Of a DNA stretch of 64,000 nt, positions 22,485 through 33,835 are shown piece after piece (within the stretch, counting starts at the first letter, position 1; each line of letters begins with the position of its first letter). The notes under the pieces are model-generated. The model was given only the letters and a program-made list of their open reading frames with translations, did no database searches and had not been told where the DNA came from. This DNA comes from Larix kaempferi (taxonomy: Eukaryota > Streptophyta > Pinopsida > Pinales > Pinaceae). The stretch covers positions 5,038,501-5,102,500 of the forward strand of contig BSBM01000386.1 of assembly GCA_027924585.1 (NCBI GenBank), written 5' to 3'. The position numbers and the translations under genes are program-made.

Positions 22485-23560
22485 TTAGCTATGAGGGGTT
22501 AGGAACCAATATAGGAATATACAATCATCTAGTTTGATCTTGCAGAGACTACGACGTTTACGCCACTCATGGATGTGATCTATGATATGGGTGGTCGTAT
22601 TCTGTGTACAAGACAGTAAGATTTCTACTCCTGTATGATAACGTACAGGTAGTTTAAAGGACTGTAGGAAAGTTGAGGCGAGGGATGTAAACGTGGGGTG
22701 CATCCCATGTGGCTGCTCAATATACCATTTGGCTGCAGAGCCAGTGAAAGTTCTTTGTAAAAGTCGAAGTCGAATAGAATCATCGACTATGGAGTTTGAG
22801 GAACACCATAGGTGAAACAACATGATATGGTTTTGGGGGTCTTCCCCAACCTTTCCTTCAAACTTTGGGATGTCTGACGGGAGTTTTGTGGGCATGGGGG
22901 GCCAAGTAGGGTTATGTCTAATGGGGTCATTTGTTAGCCTTTCCAAGTTGGGTAGGTTAAGGCTAGCCATAAATGGCAAACTGGCGGACGGGTATGACGT
23001 TGTTATAGGGACATAAGTGCTAGTGGTAGCGTTATGTATTTGGCCACTTACCCCTAGGGGGATATTAGTCATGGGAGGTATGTGCCCTCCACCCATAGGA
23101 GTGTGGGAGGGGCCCGCGCCACCAAGTGCAACTGGAGTCACGGATGGGTTAGGAATATCTCCAAGAGGTGTTGGAATCTGAGTGGTAGCGGGGATAGTAG
23201 GTATAGTTCCCATAGTGGGAATGCCTAGGTTAGATGGATGTCCTATATTGGGCAGGGGTCCCATGTTAGGCATACATAATGGAGGTGTGGTAGTTGTGGT
23301 GACCATGGTGGCCATTGTGGTGGCGAGGGTGGATGATGTTCCACAAATAGTCCCGATGAAAAAGTTGTCATAATGCGAACCAACCATGGGACTAGTGAGT
23401 GCGGTGTATGTTGGATTTTCGGATTCTTCCTTAGAGTCAGATGTGAAATGAGGCGTGTCAGAATCGGATGACGGGGCTCCATGCCGATGACATGTGGATT
23501 CAAGGGAACCGTACTGCGGGGGTTCACCCCGGAAACGTCAATAACGTCTCGGGGACTCAA
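22485..23560 (-). pseudogene. Element D gag capsid domain
   Basis: Minus strand, in two overlapping frames (23243-23560 and 22485-23387), so it is frameshifted near 23300. A low-complexity N-terminus rich in T, P and G precedes LPSDIPKFEGK, then a retrotransposon gag core with AAKWYIEQPHGM, FTSLASTFLQSFKL and IIDHIHEWRKR. It would form the particle that encloses the RNA. Confidence 0.8.
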
Positions 23561-25300
23561 TGGTTACAGTTCTGAATTAAATCTACTAGGTGGTGGTGAG
23601 TAGAAAGCTCGAAAGCTCTAATGCAACCATGTGTGCAAGAGGGGAGCATAAAAAATAATGGCACTCAGGCCAACAACCAAACTCAAAATACTTACTATAA
23701 CAACTGTGCCATAGTAAGTGGAGTAATCAAAAAATGTGGTCAGAAAACCAACAAGCAAACGGCTCCTAAAAATAGAAAAAGGTGTACTCACTGACCAAAG
23801 GGAGGTAATGGATCATGAAAACACCTAACTAAAAAGTATTATGACTCAACAAGGTATATCCTCTGCAAGGTGATGAAATCCAAGTCAGACAATATAAATT
23901 GTAGAATCAAAGGCTAGATATCCCCCTACCGGGAGGGACACTGGGTAGACAATCCTATAAGTTTGGCCACTAATATACCCCGTTCATGACACATTCGGTT
24001 GGGTGAATCTATATCTCTTGTTCTATCACCGTTGTACTCCCATAAGGGTGGTACAACGAGAAAAATGAGTAGGTATCCTTCGATGACTGAATGGATTGCA
24101 GTATTCCACTGAAGCCTCCAGAACCAGTCTGGCTACTTTAACCCTCCTAAGGGAGAGGCCTTCCCGATGAATTGGTTTTAAACTGTGTCAACAAATAATA
24201 AGGGATTTTGGTACCCTAAATGTCAACCACTATATCTCAATGTGTAAGTGAGTGAGGGGTGTTATTTGGATACTTATCCCCTCAGTCCTACCTAACTATA
24301 ATATTCTTTTTGTGTTCCCCAGATGGGGTTAGAATGTTGGTTGAGTTAAGGAAATTTTTTAAGGCTCACTTGAAATTATTGGGACAGATTGTGTGATGGT
24401 GTGGTTGTATACCAAAACAATTTGCCTCGCATGGGCGATTTAATCACAAACTAAAATAATGATTTCAATTTGCAAAAAATGAAAGACGCTTCCAAATGTA
24501 AATGCTTTATTTTTCAAAAAATATGGATTTTTCAAAATTTTCAAGGTAAAGCAAATAACATATGCAGAAATAAGTGGATTTCTAAAAACTTTTCTTGGGA
24601 AAAATATTGGGCAATTCAAGAATATGATTCTAACTTTGCAATGTATGAAACTTAAAACCTGAAAAATACTTAACAAATCTTTCTTTCACTTAACTGAAAA
24701 TTTTCAAAAAGATTAGTAAAGCATATAACAGAAAATAAATTTATAATGCTGCAATAATAAAACACTAGGCTGTCAAAAATTGCAGAAAAAAAGGCTAGAA
24801 AAATGGGTCAATTAGGCAAAAAATTCTAGAAAAAATTGGCCGAATCGAAATAGGAAATATCGCGACTATGAGGCGAAAATCCGTGATGTGGATCGCGATG
24901 ATATGGGTAAAATCTGCGATGCGCAGCATAGAAAAAGGGCGAACAGCCGCGATGCACCGCGTGGGAAAAAACTAAAAAGCTGTGATGGGCCGTGTGGAAA
25001 GTAGCCGAACGGCCGCGATGGGCAGCGTGGAAAATAGGCGAACAGGTGCGATAGGCCACGTGGAAAAAAGACACGAGGGCACGATGCGCAACACGACTGT
25101 GGGTCCAAAAGTCGCGATGTACAGACGAAAACAAGTCGCCAAAAAATGAACCCAAAAATTGAAATTTTGGGTTATTTTAAGCTGCAGAATAGGCCAAAGG
25201 ATAGGACAGCAATGAAGAGGCTAACTAGTATGGCAGATCTACAACTTTAAAGGGAAGAAACAACTAAAATATAGATCAAAAGCAAAGATTTAAAGTTCGA
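23561..25300 (-). other. Leader of Element D with degenerate tandem repeats
   Basis: About 1.7 kb between primer site and gag with no long coding frame. At about 24860-25110 a GC-rich unit of about 36-40 bases built around GCGATGGGCAGCGTGGAAAA is repeated some six times with variation. The tandem unit gives a spurious minus-strand frame with repeated histidine-rich text. The rest is AT-rich. Long leaders with tandem repeats are common in large plant gypsy elements. Confidence 0.6.
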
Positions 25301-25318
25301 AAACCAGCGGAGTCACCA
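25301..25318 (-). promoter_or_regulatory. Primer binding site of Element D, tRNA-Arg type
   Basis: Minus strand TGGTGACTCCGCTGG, continuing towards TTCGAAC, five bases after the LTR end. It resembles the complement of plant tRNA-Arg used by several plant gypsy lineages (TGGCGACTCC...CTGGGG, from memory). Confidence 0.6.
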
Positions 25319-25323
25319 AAAAC

Positions 25324-26038
25324 TGTTGCTTGGTTTTTCAACCAAGCATGTGCAAGGATGCACCTGCTAACTAGTAGCAACAATCTCAATAAAAATACGT
25401 AAAAACTAATGTAATCTGATCTAACATTAACATGTGCAAAGAAATAAAAAACTAGATTTAAGAACATACGCAATAAGATCTATGAGAAAAACAAGAAATT
25501 AAAAAATTTGATCTTTTGTATTACCTCAAATGGTGAGGATGGTGAGTTTTGAGCAGCTCCAAGGTTGAGATGCTCCAACGTCCAATGGTCTCTTCTTCTC
25601 CAATGCTTCAATGGGGATCTTCAAACTCGAAATGGGAGGCAAGGGCTCTAAAAGGGAATTTGGCAACATAAGGATAGGATGAATAGTGAGGAGCCCCTAT
25701 CACCTTTTTATAGTTTTTTGGTGATGGAGAATACCATTATGGTTTAAGGAAACCAATGGTATTCACAAACATGGTTTAGGTCTCTTTTTCCCTCTTTTTC
25801 CTTTTTTTGAATATTTTTTGAATATTATTCCCTTTTAATTGATTTTTGGGAATTTTGGACCCTTTTTTAGGGTTTTTTGTGTTTCTTGAGGAAAAATACA
25901 TATTTTGAGGGGGAAAAGGTGTATTATGGTCTTTTTGGTCACCTTTTGAAGGTTTTAGAGGCTCAAATGGTGGAAAAAGTGGACAAATGGGTCATGTGAA
26001 TAAGGGAATGAGCTAGTGAGCACTTTTGGGTGTTAACA
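25324..26038 (-). repeat. 5' LTR of Element D
   Basis: 715 bases, TGTTGC...TTAACA on the + strand. The end next to the primer site carries a perfect inverted repeat, TGCTTGGTT / AACCAAGCA (25327-25348). The other side interrupts copia gag sequence at 26039. The matching 3' LTR would lie left of Element A, outside the window. Confidence 0.75.
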
Positions 26039-26040
26039 GG

Positions 26041-26500
26041 AAGTCCAGTCAAGATGGTCACTAGTATTTCCGAATTCTCAACATGGTCTCCAATAGCTTC
26101 TAGTTGATCTCTGATATGGGAGACCCTTGTGAAGTAATATTGAATGCTTTCATTGGTTTACATATTCATAGCCTTGAGTTGAGTTCTCAAATTCATCTTT
26201 CTATTAATGTTTGTTCCCTCAAATAATATCTTGAATGCATCAAACATCTCTTTTGGAGTTCGTAGAGATGAGATGTGTGGGATCAAGTGATCCTTGATAG
26301 TATCAACAATGATCCTCTTGTCCTTTATTAGGATTTTCTTATGCTTGGCTTTGTCCTCATCTCCCTCTAGATCCGTAACTTCTTCTTTGATATAATTATC
26401 CAACTCAGTCTCTTATAGAATGAGCATCACCCTATACTTCCAGGAACATAAGTTGTCTTCTCGTTCAAGCTGATCCTCAAGCTTGGTATGGTTTTTCATC
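26041..26500 (-). pseudogene. Element E copia-type gag fragment
   Basis: Minus-strand translation with stops reads as the gag-like domain of Ty1/copia elements (UBN2-type): KLEDQLEREDNLCSWKY at the start, IKDHLIPHISSLRTPKEMFD, MNLRTQLKAMNM and YYFTRVSHIRDQLEAIGD. It stops at the D insertion, so only about 150 codons remain. Confidence 0.78.
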
Positions 26501-26955
26501 TTGATAAAACTTGATAAATGAGAATCTCAAATGGAAATAGAGATAGTAAAACTTACAAAATGAGATGCTCCAACCAAATATTGAATTTTGAGATCCAACT
26601 TCAAGATGACCTAGGTTGTGTCAAAGAAACCCTAATTTCTCAACTTCAGGATCTTTAAAAACTGAGTGGAGGAAAAGATTCACCTCGCCAAGGCGAGTTG
26701 AGCGAGGGTACTTTTTCTCCAAATCCGTGGACAAAACTTCCATAAACTTGATGCCCTAGTTTTCTGAGTTGTAGTGGTGGGCCCAAAAATGAAAGTTCTC
26801 TGATATAAATTATGCTTCCAAAAAAGATGTGCCCTCCTAGGGAAATTTTCCTTGACCCTACTTTTCATCCAAACTGTGGAAGAAAGCTTCTGGAAAGAGA
26901 AACCCTAGTTTTCACTTCCCGCAGTTGCAGCTGCACAATGTTTTCTTGTAGGCTA

Positions 26956-26967
26956 GCTATGATACCA
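26956..26967 (-). promoter_or_regulatory. Primer binding site of Element E, initiator tRNA-Met type
   Basis: Minus strand TGGTATCATAGC, one mismatch to TGGTATCAGAGC, the usual copia site, directly next to the LTR. Confidence 0.7.
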
Positions 26968-27307
26968 TGTTAGAATTTTAAATGCAGTAACATTAAGGAT
27001 CGCTAAAATATAAACAATCACAACATAGACAATAGTACACAATAATTTATCCTGGGAAACGCTCATGGGACAGAAAACCCGTCAAACTTCTTCAATATAG
27101 ATTCATTAGAAAGTACAATAGCAATCCTTGTGCAGTAAGCCAAAAAAAGAAGTCTCCAAAAGCACCTACTCTCCTTGAATCTATCTCTCTACTCATGTGA
27201 ACTTGATGAGTGAGTGAGGTGACCAAATGAGGAGGGAAAGCTTCCTATTTATACTAATCAGTGACTTGACCTTTTTCACTAACGGGGCCAACTTGACTTC
27301 TCTAACA
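26968..27307 (-). repeat. 5' LTR of Element E
   Basis: 340 bases with the inverted ends TGTTAGA...TCTAACA. The inner boundary is fixed by the primer site. The outer flank starts gagac at 27308. Confidence 0.72.
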
Positions 27308-28700
27308 GAGACGACTTGTCTAGTTTACAATAAAATATTCTTTTCTGGATTCTTCTAGGCTGACATAACTGATAGGGTTTACATTGACTCTTTCAATGAC
27401 TTTTACATGACCAATTACAACACTAATAATTCCCAAAGGAAGTACAATACAAATAATACAAATGATAGAAATAAGAATAGCTTTTGAAGCTACATTCTTC
27501 AACAAGGATTCCATACTAGGGGGTTGAATAACCATGAAAGGCGACCATTCTAATATTTTGAAGAACCCAAAAACTAAAAAAAATTATGTGGGAGTTAATA
27601 GATAACAACAAGGAATTTCTATGCTCACACTAAATAACACTAGAGGTAGGGACTTTTGAGGATTTGTCAAAAAAAGGAAATATTCTACTTGTGTTGTGTG
27701 GGGTATATATTGTGACTGAAAAAACAATGGTGTACAATTAAAAACTTCAAGATTGTGTTAGATGGTATTTTCTTTTCTTTTGACATGGAATGACTTACCT
27801 AATAATTTTGCATTATCTTCTTTTCCCTAGTATTATCATAACTTGGCTATACAAATTCTTGTTTATTGTAAGTATTTGAATGCATTTTAATTTCTTATAA
27901 ATCTACATAATGTCGTAAACGCACATTTTGGGTATTATATTGTATACCTACTTTAAACAAAAGTAATTTTATTTGCCCATGCAATGATGCTTCTCACCAT
28001 GGCTTTTGGTTTATAGTTTCTTTATTGTTTTCATGGATAAAAGTGGACTTATCTTGGGTTGGGTATTAAGAGTTTTAGTCCTTTAGCCAAACAACATGTG
28101 ACCTTTTGATCCATGTGATCATATCATGGATTTTTTCTATGTAAATTGTATAACATTGGGTAACGAGAAGTCCATATAACAATCTTATGCTTACAACAAA
28201 TGAATTAATTAATGAGAATGACTGATTTTATACCTTTAGTCGAATGAAAAAAAATCAGTCTCGAATGCATAAGATGAGCCTCGAAATTGTTTTATACCTA
28301 AGCTTAATTTTAGATATAAAGACAATATTTCTTTCAAACAGACCATCAACACAATCAACCCAAATTAATAGTGTGAGCTCTTGCTGAAACAACTAGCCAA
28401 TTTTAAATAATTCCAATACTCCTTAGGGAAGAATGAAGAATTGGAAACACTAACCTGAAAAGGACACACGTAAACCTTTATGCAAATTATCCACCACCAT
28501 TACTCGGGCGAAAACTTGCTTGAACTCTACTTTGGTACAAATACCTTTAAAATCTATGACTAGGAAACATATTATGTTTGTGGATACATTAACTTTTCTC
28601 CATACTATGTTTATAGTTCGTGGCATTTTTGGAATTTCAAACTCCCTATAAACTTAAGTTAGGGAAACTCATGTAAAAATTTTAGCATCTAATGTTCGAG
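27308..28700. other. AT-rich sequence with no recognised feature
   Basis: No frame, repeat or gene that I recognise. It lies between the copia LTR and the poly(A) tail of the LINE. Confidence 0.6.
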
Positions 28701-28717
28701 TTTTTTTTTTTTTTTTT
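28701..28717 (-). other. Poly(A) tail of the LINE
   Basis: Seventeen T in a row on the + strand, so poly(A) on the minus strand, placed just after the LINE RNase H remains. This marks the 3' end of LINE G. Confidence 0.6.
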
Positions 28718-30714
28718 CAATCATCAGTTATCTAATATGGATCCTCTTAACACATATATGAAAAAAATGCAAATGTATGGATACTATATGAAAAAATGCA
28801 GTAACCTCAATTGAGTATATGTTTATGTATATTCCATTTTGTTTTTTTGATGTTTTGAAATATAGATTGATAATCCAAAAAATATCTAGTTATAAAAATT
28901 TGTTGAACATTGTGAGTCTCAAGTCCAATCTACCTCATCAATTGTAAATAAAAATTATATATGGCTTTCCTTATTTTTTAGTATCAGTTCTTCACCTTCA
29001 AAACTATAAATTTCTTTTAGAAAATATGGTTATAAAGAGGCCTTCAAAATATCTGAAAACTAATTCAAACCATCAATCCTAAGCATAGACCCAAAATTAA
29101 TATAGAGATAAATCTTCCATTAATAGGAGAGTTCCTTATCTCTTGCAAAGTGAAAGTGTCTTTCTATAGTGATAAAGCATATTTAGATAAATTATTCACT
29201 TGGGTGTTGAACTCTTGAAAAATATGAGAAAAAAAGATTGTCAAATTTGCAATGATAAAGCATATTTAGATAAATTATTAGCTTGAGTGTTGAACTCTTG
29301 AAAAATGTGAGAAAATATATCATTAAATTTAAGTTCAACCTCCTAAATTTGACGCAATATAGATAACAAAGCTAGATTATTTATGCTGAAAAATTGGTTC
29401 GCCTATTCAATTACTAATATAGAATTCCCCAATAAGTGAAGTTCTTTGATTCCTTTGTGCATATATTAGTCTTCCATAAAATAGAAAGAGAAAAGAACTC
29501 TACCATATTATCTATTCGAAAGAGAAAAGAACTATGCCATATTCTCTATTCCTTCTCAAGCTGTGTGCATTTTCTTTGTCAATACATGGCTCCAGATTAC
29601 CTTTGACCTTTGTGACTTTTAATCATGCTTTTAATGGCCTCTTGTTCCATTTTGTAGCTAATCTAATCGTGTGGGATGAAGATAAGTCCTTATCTTGGAA
29701 AAGAATTGTGTTCCTTACCATCCAAATTCAATAAATAAATAGCACGAGGATCCGATACTACTTTATTAATTGTCTAACGCAAGCAATTGTCCTCTAGTCT
29801 CTGTCCAATTTCTCTTTTATTCCTAATACTTTTGTAAACTCCACCCAAACATTTTTAGAAAAGTGATAACACACAAACAAATGATTCATTGATTCTTCAT
29901 TCATATTAAGAGGATACATGTATTTGGATCTACTTAGTTTCTCTTCTTACCATTATTGCAAGTAAGTAATCTAGTTGTTAAATCCAACCACAAAATAATT
30001 CTAGCTTTCAAAAGAGAATTTGCTTTCCAAACAAATCTCAACACCATTTTATATCTCCATTATTATCTTCTTCAATTTTTGTTGTTTATTCCAGCTTAAA
30101 GTGACTTTATTCTTGAAACATTTGAGAGTGTCGTCCTCATCAGTAGTTTTATAACACTATGTGAAAGCATGTTCAAATATTGAATCTATTATTTTGCCAA
30201 CTCACCTTGTAGTTTAAGGAAATCAACATTCTTCCACACATGAAACTTGAAATTGAGCTTCTCTTTCTCCTCATAATATTTTTTCTCTCATGGATTAGAT
30301 TCCTAGATCGAGTAAAGATTCCACTAAGGATTTTAAAAAATTGAAATTTCCATTGACACCAACCATGGGTCCTCTCTTATTCTTACCTTTATTCCATTTC
30401 CCACTTGCCATGATACCCAATTGTCAACCAAGATATAAGTGTTCAACAAGCCTTTCTAAACCATGCAACGCTTGACACCACTAAGGATTTATATTTTTTG
30501 AAATTTCCCTTGATACCAACCATGTACCAACCATGGGTCATCTCATATTCTTACCTTGCTTCCATTTCCCACTTGCCATGCCACCCAATTCTCAACCAAG
30601 GGATAAGCATTCACCAAGCCTTTCCAAACAATGCAACCCCATGAATTATATAACAACTTCTTGATGGATTTTGCTTTAATATATTTGTATTTCATAGCTT
30701 TGTCTCAATGTCCA
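28718..30714 (-). pseudogene. LINE G, 3' part: zinc-binding RT C-terminus and RNase H
   Basis: Minus strand, heavily broken. From 30714: WGCIVWKGLVNAYPLVENWV and WQVGNGSKVRI, typical of the region after the RT of plant L1 elements. Then the zf-RVT-like part with VWKANSLLKARIILWL, a Cys, and a distant CVITFLKMFGW (about 30030-29830), then WMVRNTILFQDK. Finally an RNase H end with SHIFQEFNTQVNNLSKYAL (about 29180-29240). A tandem duplication of about 100 bases repeats that end (29177-29240 and 29253-29315). The upstream part continues at 44349 beyond Element B. Confidence 0.72.
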
Positions 30715-31447
30715 TGTTGGCACGGGATTAGTCCGCATGAAGTACGGAAGCCGACAGCTGCGAAAAGGGACCATCCGCGGAAGAAAGGGTCATTCGAGGA
30801 GAACGAGGAAGTGCAAGATTGGGTAGTTTGTTATATAAGGGTCATTGGACCATTTTGTAACCGCCATAGTTGGCTATAAATAGGATTATGAATGTAACCC
30901 TAAGGGCATCATCAGAGAATAGAAGAATCAAGTGTTTTGCTCTGTTTTCGCAGTTTTGTATGAATCCGCGATAATATGTTATGAAGTGTTTCTGCGAAGG
31001 TTATACCGTAGGTTTTGATGTGTTAATGCATGAGGATGTTCGAATCTACCTTTTCGTTTATGTTTATGCTGAATGATGAGTGATTTATGTTGTTTATGTT
31101 TCATTGATGCTATCTTTCCCAGTTAATGCGAATGCTAATTATGTGTTGAATATGAGAATGGTGAAAATATGGTTAATATGAGAATGATGAACATGTGTTA
31201 AAGTTGTTCAGTATAATGCGAAAATCGATCTGGTTTCTGATGCAATAGAGATAGAATACATGCATTTCCTTTTCCCATTGTGGAAAATTGGTTCCTGCAT
31301 CCCCCTTAACCATCTCGGGTGATACCGCACTCGCTTCGTGGGTGTTGCTAGAAAGGGTAAAACCTTTCTCGGTTGATGCTTAAGGGTGTTGGGTTGGGAT
31401 TTTTTGGTGACAGTGCGAAGTGAACCCCTATTGACAGAACTGCGTCA
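30715..31447 (+). repeat. 5' LTR of Element B
   Basis: 733 bases, starts TGTTGGCAC and ends GCGTCA, followed by five bases and the primer site. TATA box TATAAATA at 30875-30882. The family box near the end is mutated here (CGGGTGATACC). Confidence 0.88.
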
Positions 31448-31452
31448 AAAAA

Positions 31453-31470
31453 TGGTTCCATTGTCGAGAC
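31453..31470 (+). promoter_or_regulatory. Primer binding site of Element B, tRNA-Glu type
   Basis: TGGTTCCATTGTCGAGAC fits the complement of plant tRNA-Glu as I recall it (TGGTTCCGTTGCCGGGAC) with three mismatches, all explainable by cytosine deamination. Confidence 0.6.
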
Positions 31471-31489
31471 CCTGAAGGAAGAAAGAAGA

Positions 31490-32313
31490 GGACATGCTTT
31501 GGCACCCGACGAAACCAGAGATACAGGAGTGGTTTGATAAGAAGGAAGAAGAATTCGCGGAAGGAGAAAATCGAAACCCTAGACAAACGACGAGCGATTA
31601 GTTGGACAAGCATATTTATTCTGATATCCACGAGATATTCTTCTACGAATTCCCAGTACTATTGCATGAGTGGTTGGCATAACTCACCTTTTAGAAGAAC
31701 AATTTCCAAATGAGTGAGCCTGATCACTAGACTCCAGAACTAATCCAACAGCAGAAACGGGTCGACAACAAGGTATCAAAAGCTATTGCTTTATGGGTAG
31801 ATATTATCTTGGAAGGATACATCACCGAGTTTTCCATAGACACGATCAAATCATATAGCGACACAGAAAGAAAAATTTTCAAAGGACCAGAGGTAGGTTC
31901 CTGTTATCACTGAAATTGTGGATTAAGACGCTGGTCTACGAAAAGGGAATACTACAGATGAATTCCGACGAGTAGAAGATCATTGTGCAAGAGTTGTGGG
32001 TACCAAGTGGATGCGGGTTCGGTAGAAAGATGCAGGGTAGATGGACATGAGTGACGATGAATTTTTAAGGGAGACTGAAGACGAGTGTGGTACCTTGAGG
32101 AGTGGGGTGATATTCTGGCGACTAGAGAAGAAGACGAGGACTGAGAGAGAGTCTCCTGAGGGGATCGGAACGGAAGAGTGCGAAATAGGACAACACGGGA
32201 TGAAGCGACTCCATTGCGATGAAGAGGCTGACCATGCTACCCAGAAGGAGAAGAAAGACAGACCCAAAACTGCAGCATACCTTCAACCCCACGCACTATC
32301 TAGAACTCTATAA
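31490..32313 (+). pseudogene. ORF0 relic upstream of gag in Element B
   Basis: Between primer site and gag. A broken frame reads WHPTKPEIQEWFDKKEEEFA, then EN, IYSDIHEIFFYEFP and LLHEWLA; further on it reads KAIALWVDIILEGYITEF. The first block matches the ORF0 relic of Element C in residue spacing. A later open piece (32041-32313) is acidic and basic in turn and may be its end. Element F inserted shortly after. The matching part of Element A lies outside the window. No known domain is recognised. Confidence 0.6.
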
Positions 32314-32367
32314 GAAATGCAAGTTATTCGCAGAGTTGTCCTACATGCCAGAACAGTAGTAAAAGTA

Positions 32368-32754
32368 TGTTAGGAACCCGTGTCAACCCTTCTCTTTACT
32401 TTGTTAGTATATTGTTGTTGGACGCATATGCTTTGTAAGTCGTCCCGTAGTATTTGTTGATCCATAGTTTATAGTAGCCCATGGTATTGACCCACAGTAT
32501 TGGACCCATATGCTTTGTAAGTCGTCTCATAGTATTATATGTCCCATGGTTTTGAATCATAGTATTGGGCATAGACTTAGTATATAAGTGTGTGTTGAGG
32601 TCATTGAAGGCACGGTGAAGTTAATTGTATTGAGCTTGCTCAAAGGAGGTTGCCCCCTTGAAGTGGCATGTGATCAATATAAAAGTGATTCTGAGTTATG
32701 TTATTTCTGATATCTTGTGTATTTGCATTAATTAAATATTGCAGGTTCATCACA
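32368..32754 (+). repeat. 5' LTR of Element F
   Basis: 387 bases, TGTTAGG...ATCACA. It contains TATATAAG at 32581-32588 and an imperfect internal tandem repeat of about 90 bases around GCATATGCTTTGTAAGTCGT (near 32425 and 32507). Confidence 0.9.
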
Positions 32755-32756
32755 TC

Positions 32757-32769
32757 TGGTATCAGAGCA
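32757..32769 (+). promoter_or_regulatory. Primer binding site of Element F, initiator tRNA-Met
   Basis: TGGTATCAGAGCA, the exact plant initiator tRNA-Met complement, two bases after the LTR. Confidence 0.85.
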
Positions 32770-33835
32770 CTTTCTTGGGCTCGTTGGGTGGAATTTCTGC
32801 CAATTTTTTTTTTTTCGCATCTGTTGCAAGTTCAGATCTGGGAATAATCCCTATCTGCTTAACTATGGGAGTACTTAAGAATAAGCCCTAAAACTCATTG
32901 TGAGGAGTACCACAGGAACCCCAAAGTAGCTAGCCCATTGTGAGGACCTGCTAGCAAAAAGGGAAACGACCCCTACCCGATTGACTAGTTCCCACCCGTG
33001 AGGTAAACCAAGAGCTGTCGTTTGTGGCAAAGCAGTTATTAGTTTTACCTAAACCGTGGAGTGAGGCGTACTTCCCCAATACGCAAGCCGTCAGACAACA
33101 TTGGTGGCCGAGTGAATCCCCTGAACCGATAGGAAGCCGCACATACCTGGGGTCCATATCTATTTTCAGTTGAACTATTGCCGATCACATCCGTTCCAGA
33201 TCCAACCATTTCAGATCTATTCTGAAAGTCGTTCCAGATCCAGTCGTCGTTTCAGATCCAACCATTTTTCAATCCCTTCCGCGTCGTTGCAGATCCATCT
33301 GTTGCGGATCCCTTTCGCACCGTCGTTACCAATCCATTTCTGGAAAAAATAAATAAATAAATAAAATCTATTTTTCGGACATATCTCCCTTGTTTCAACT
33401 CTGTTTTCCCTGAAACTTCACTGACATCCCTGTAATCCCATTCTGCATATTTCATTCCTGAAGACCCTATCCCAAATTCCACTTCCTAAGACCAGAAATC
33501 CCACATTTGTCTATTTTAAGGGTTTGTCATAACTCCTTCAATTTTCACCCAAACGCCTTCAAATTTTGCCACCGTGTTCCTTTCCTAATTCTGCTTCTTT
33601 GTCCCTCTCTACCAAAGTTTCTCATTCTTTCACCCTGCTTCTGAAATCCCCATTTTTTGCCTCCCTGTCCATCAGAAAGTGTCCAAATCCTAGTCAAATC
33701 CCAATTATCAATCCGAGTTTTTTGCAAATCCAAATTTTCCTTTACTAAATAAGCTTTTGTTTGTGTTTTCCTATCCATTTCCAAAAAAAAAAAAAACTTC
33801 TGGTTTTGGTTGTCACCCACACAGGAGCAAAAACC
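32770..33835 (+). other. Leader of Element F
   Basis: No long frame. About 32830-33160 is GC-richer than its surroundings and may be a separate small insertion, but I see no boundary repeats. About 33180-33315 holds a cluster of short repeats around CAGATCCA. A run of 14 A lies at 33783-33796, shortly before the gag ATG. Confidence 0.5.

Larger units (their letters stand above)
10677..26038 (-). mobile_element. Element D: decayed Ty3/gypsy element split by Element C
   Basis: Read on the minus strand from 26038: 5' LTR, tRNA-Arg-like primer site, leader, gag, zinc knuckle, protease, proline-rich linker, [Element C], linker, second zinc knuckle pair, reverse transcriptase, RNase H, integrase, then Element A. 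The two parts are one element. Removing C (5737 bases) plus one 5-base target copy removes 5742 bases, a multiple of three, and the protease-side and knuckle-side frames then join in register. The 3' LTR lies left of A, outside the window. D itself interrupts the gag of copia Element E. Confidence 0.8.
26039..27307 (-). mobile_element. Element E: 5' part of a Ty1/copia element
   Basis: Minus strand: 5' LTR (26968-27307), a primer site directly against it (26956-26967), a leader of about 450 bases without a frame, then gag cut by Element D. The rest of the element must lie beyond D, left of the window. Confidence 0.78.

Noticed and set aside
24826-25155. Minus-strand frame of 109 residues with repeated His-rich text
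   Set aside because: It is a by-product of the tandem repeat in the leader of Element D; unit shifts change its reading and nothing similar is known to me.
10677-26038. Two separate gypsy elements on either side of Element C
   Set aside because: Same strand, complementary domain content, no LTR between them, and the frame is restored when C plus five bases is removed. The repeated knuckle module leaves some doubt.
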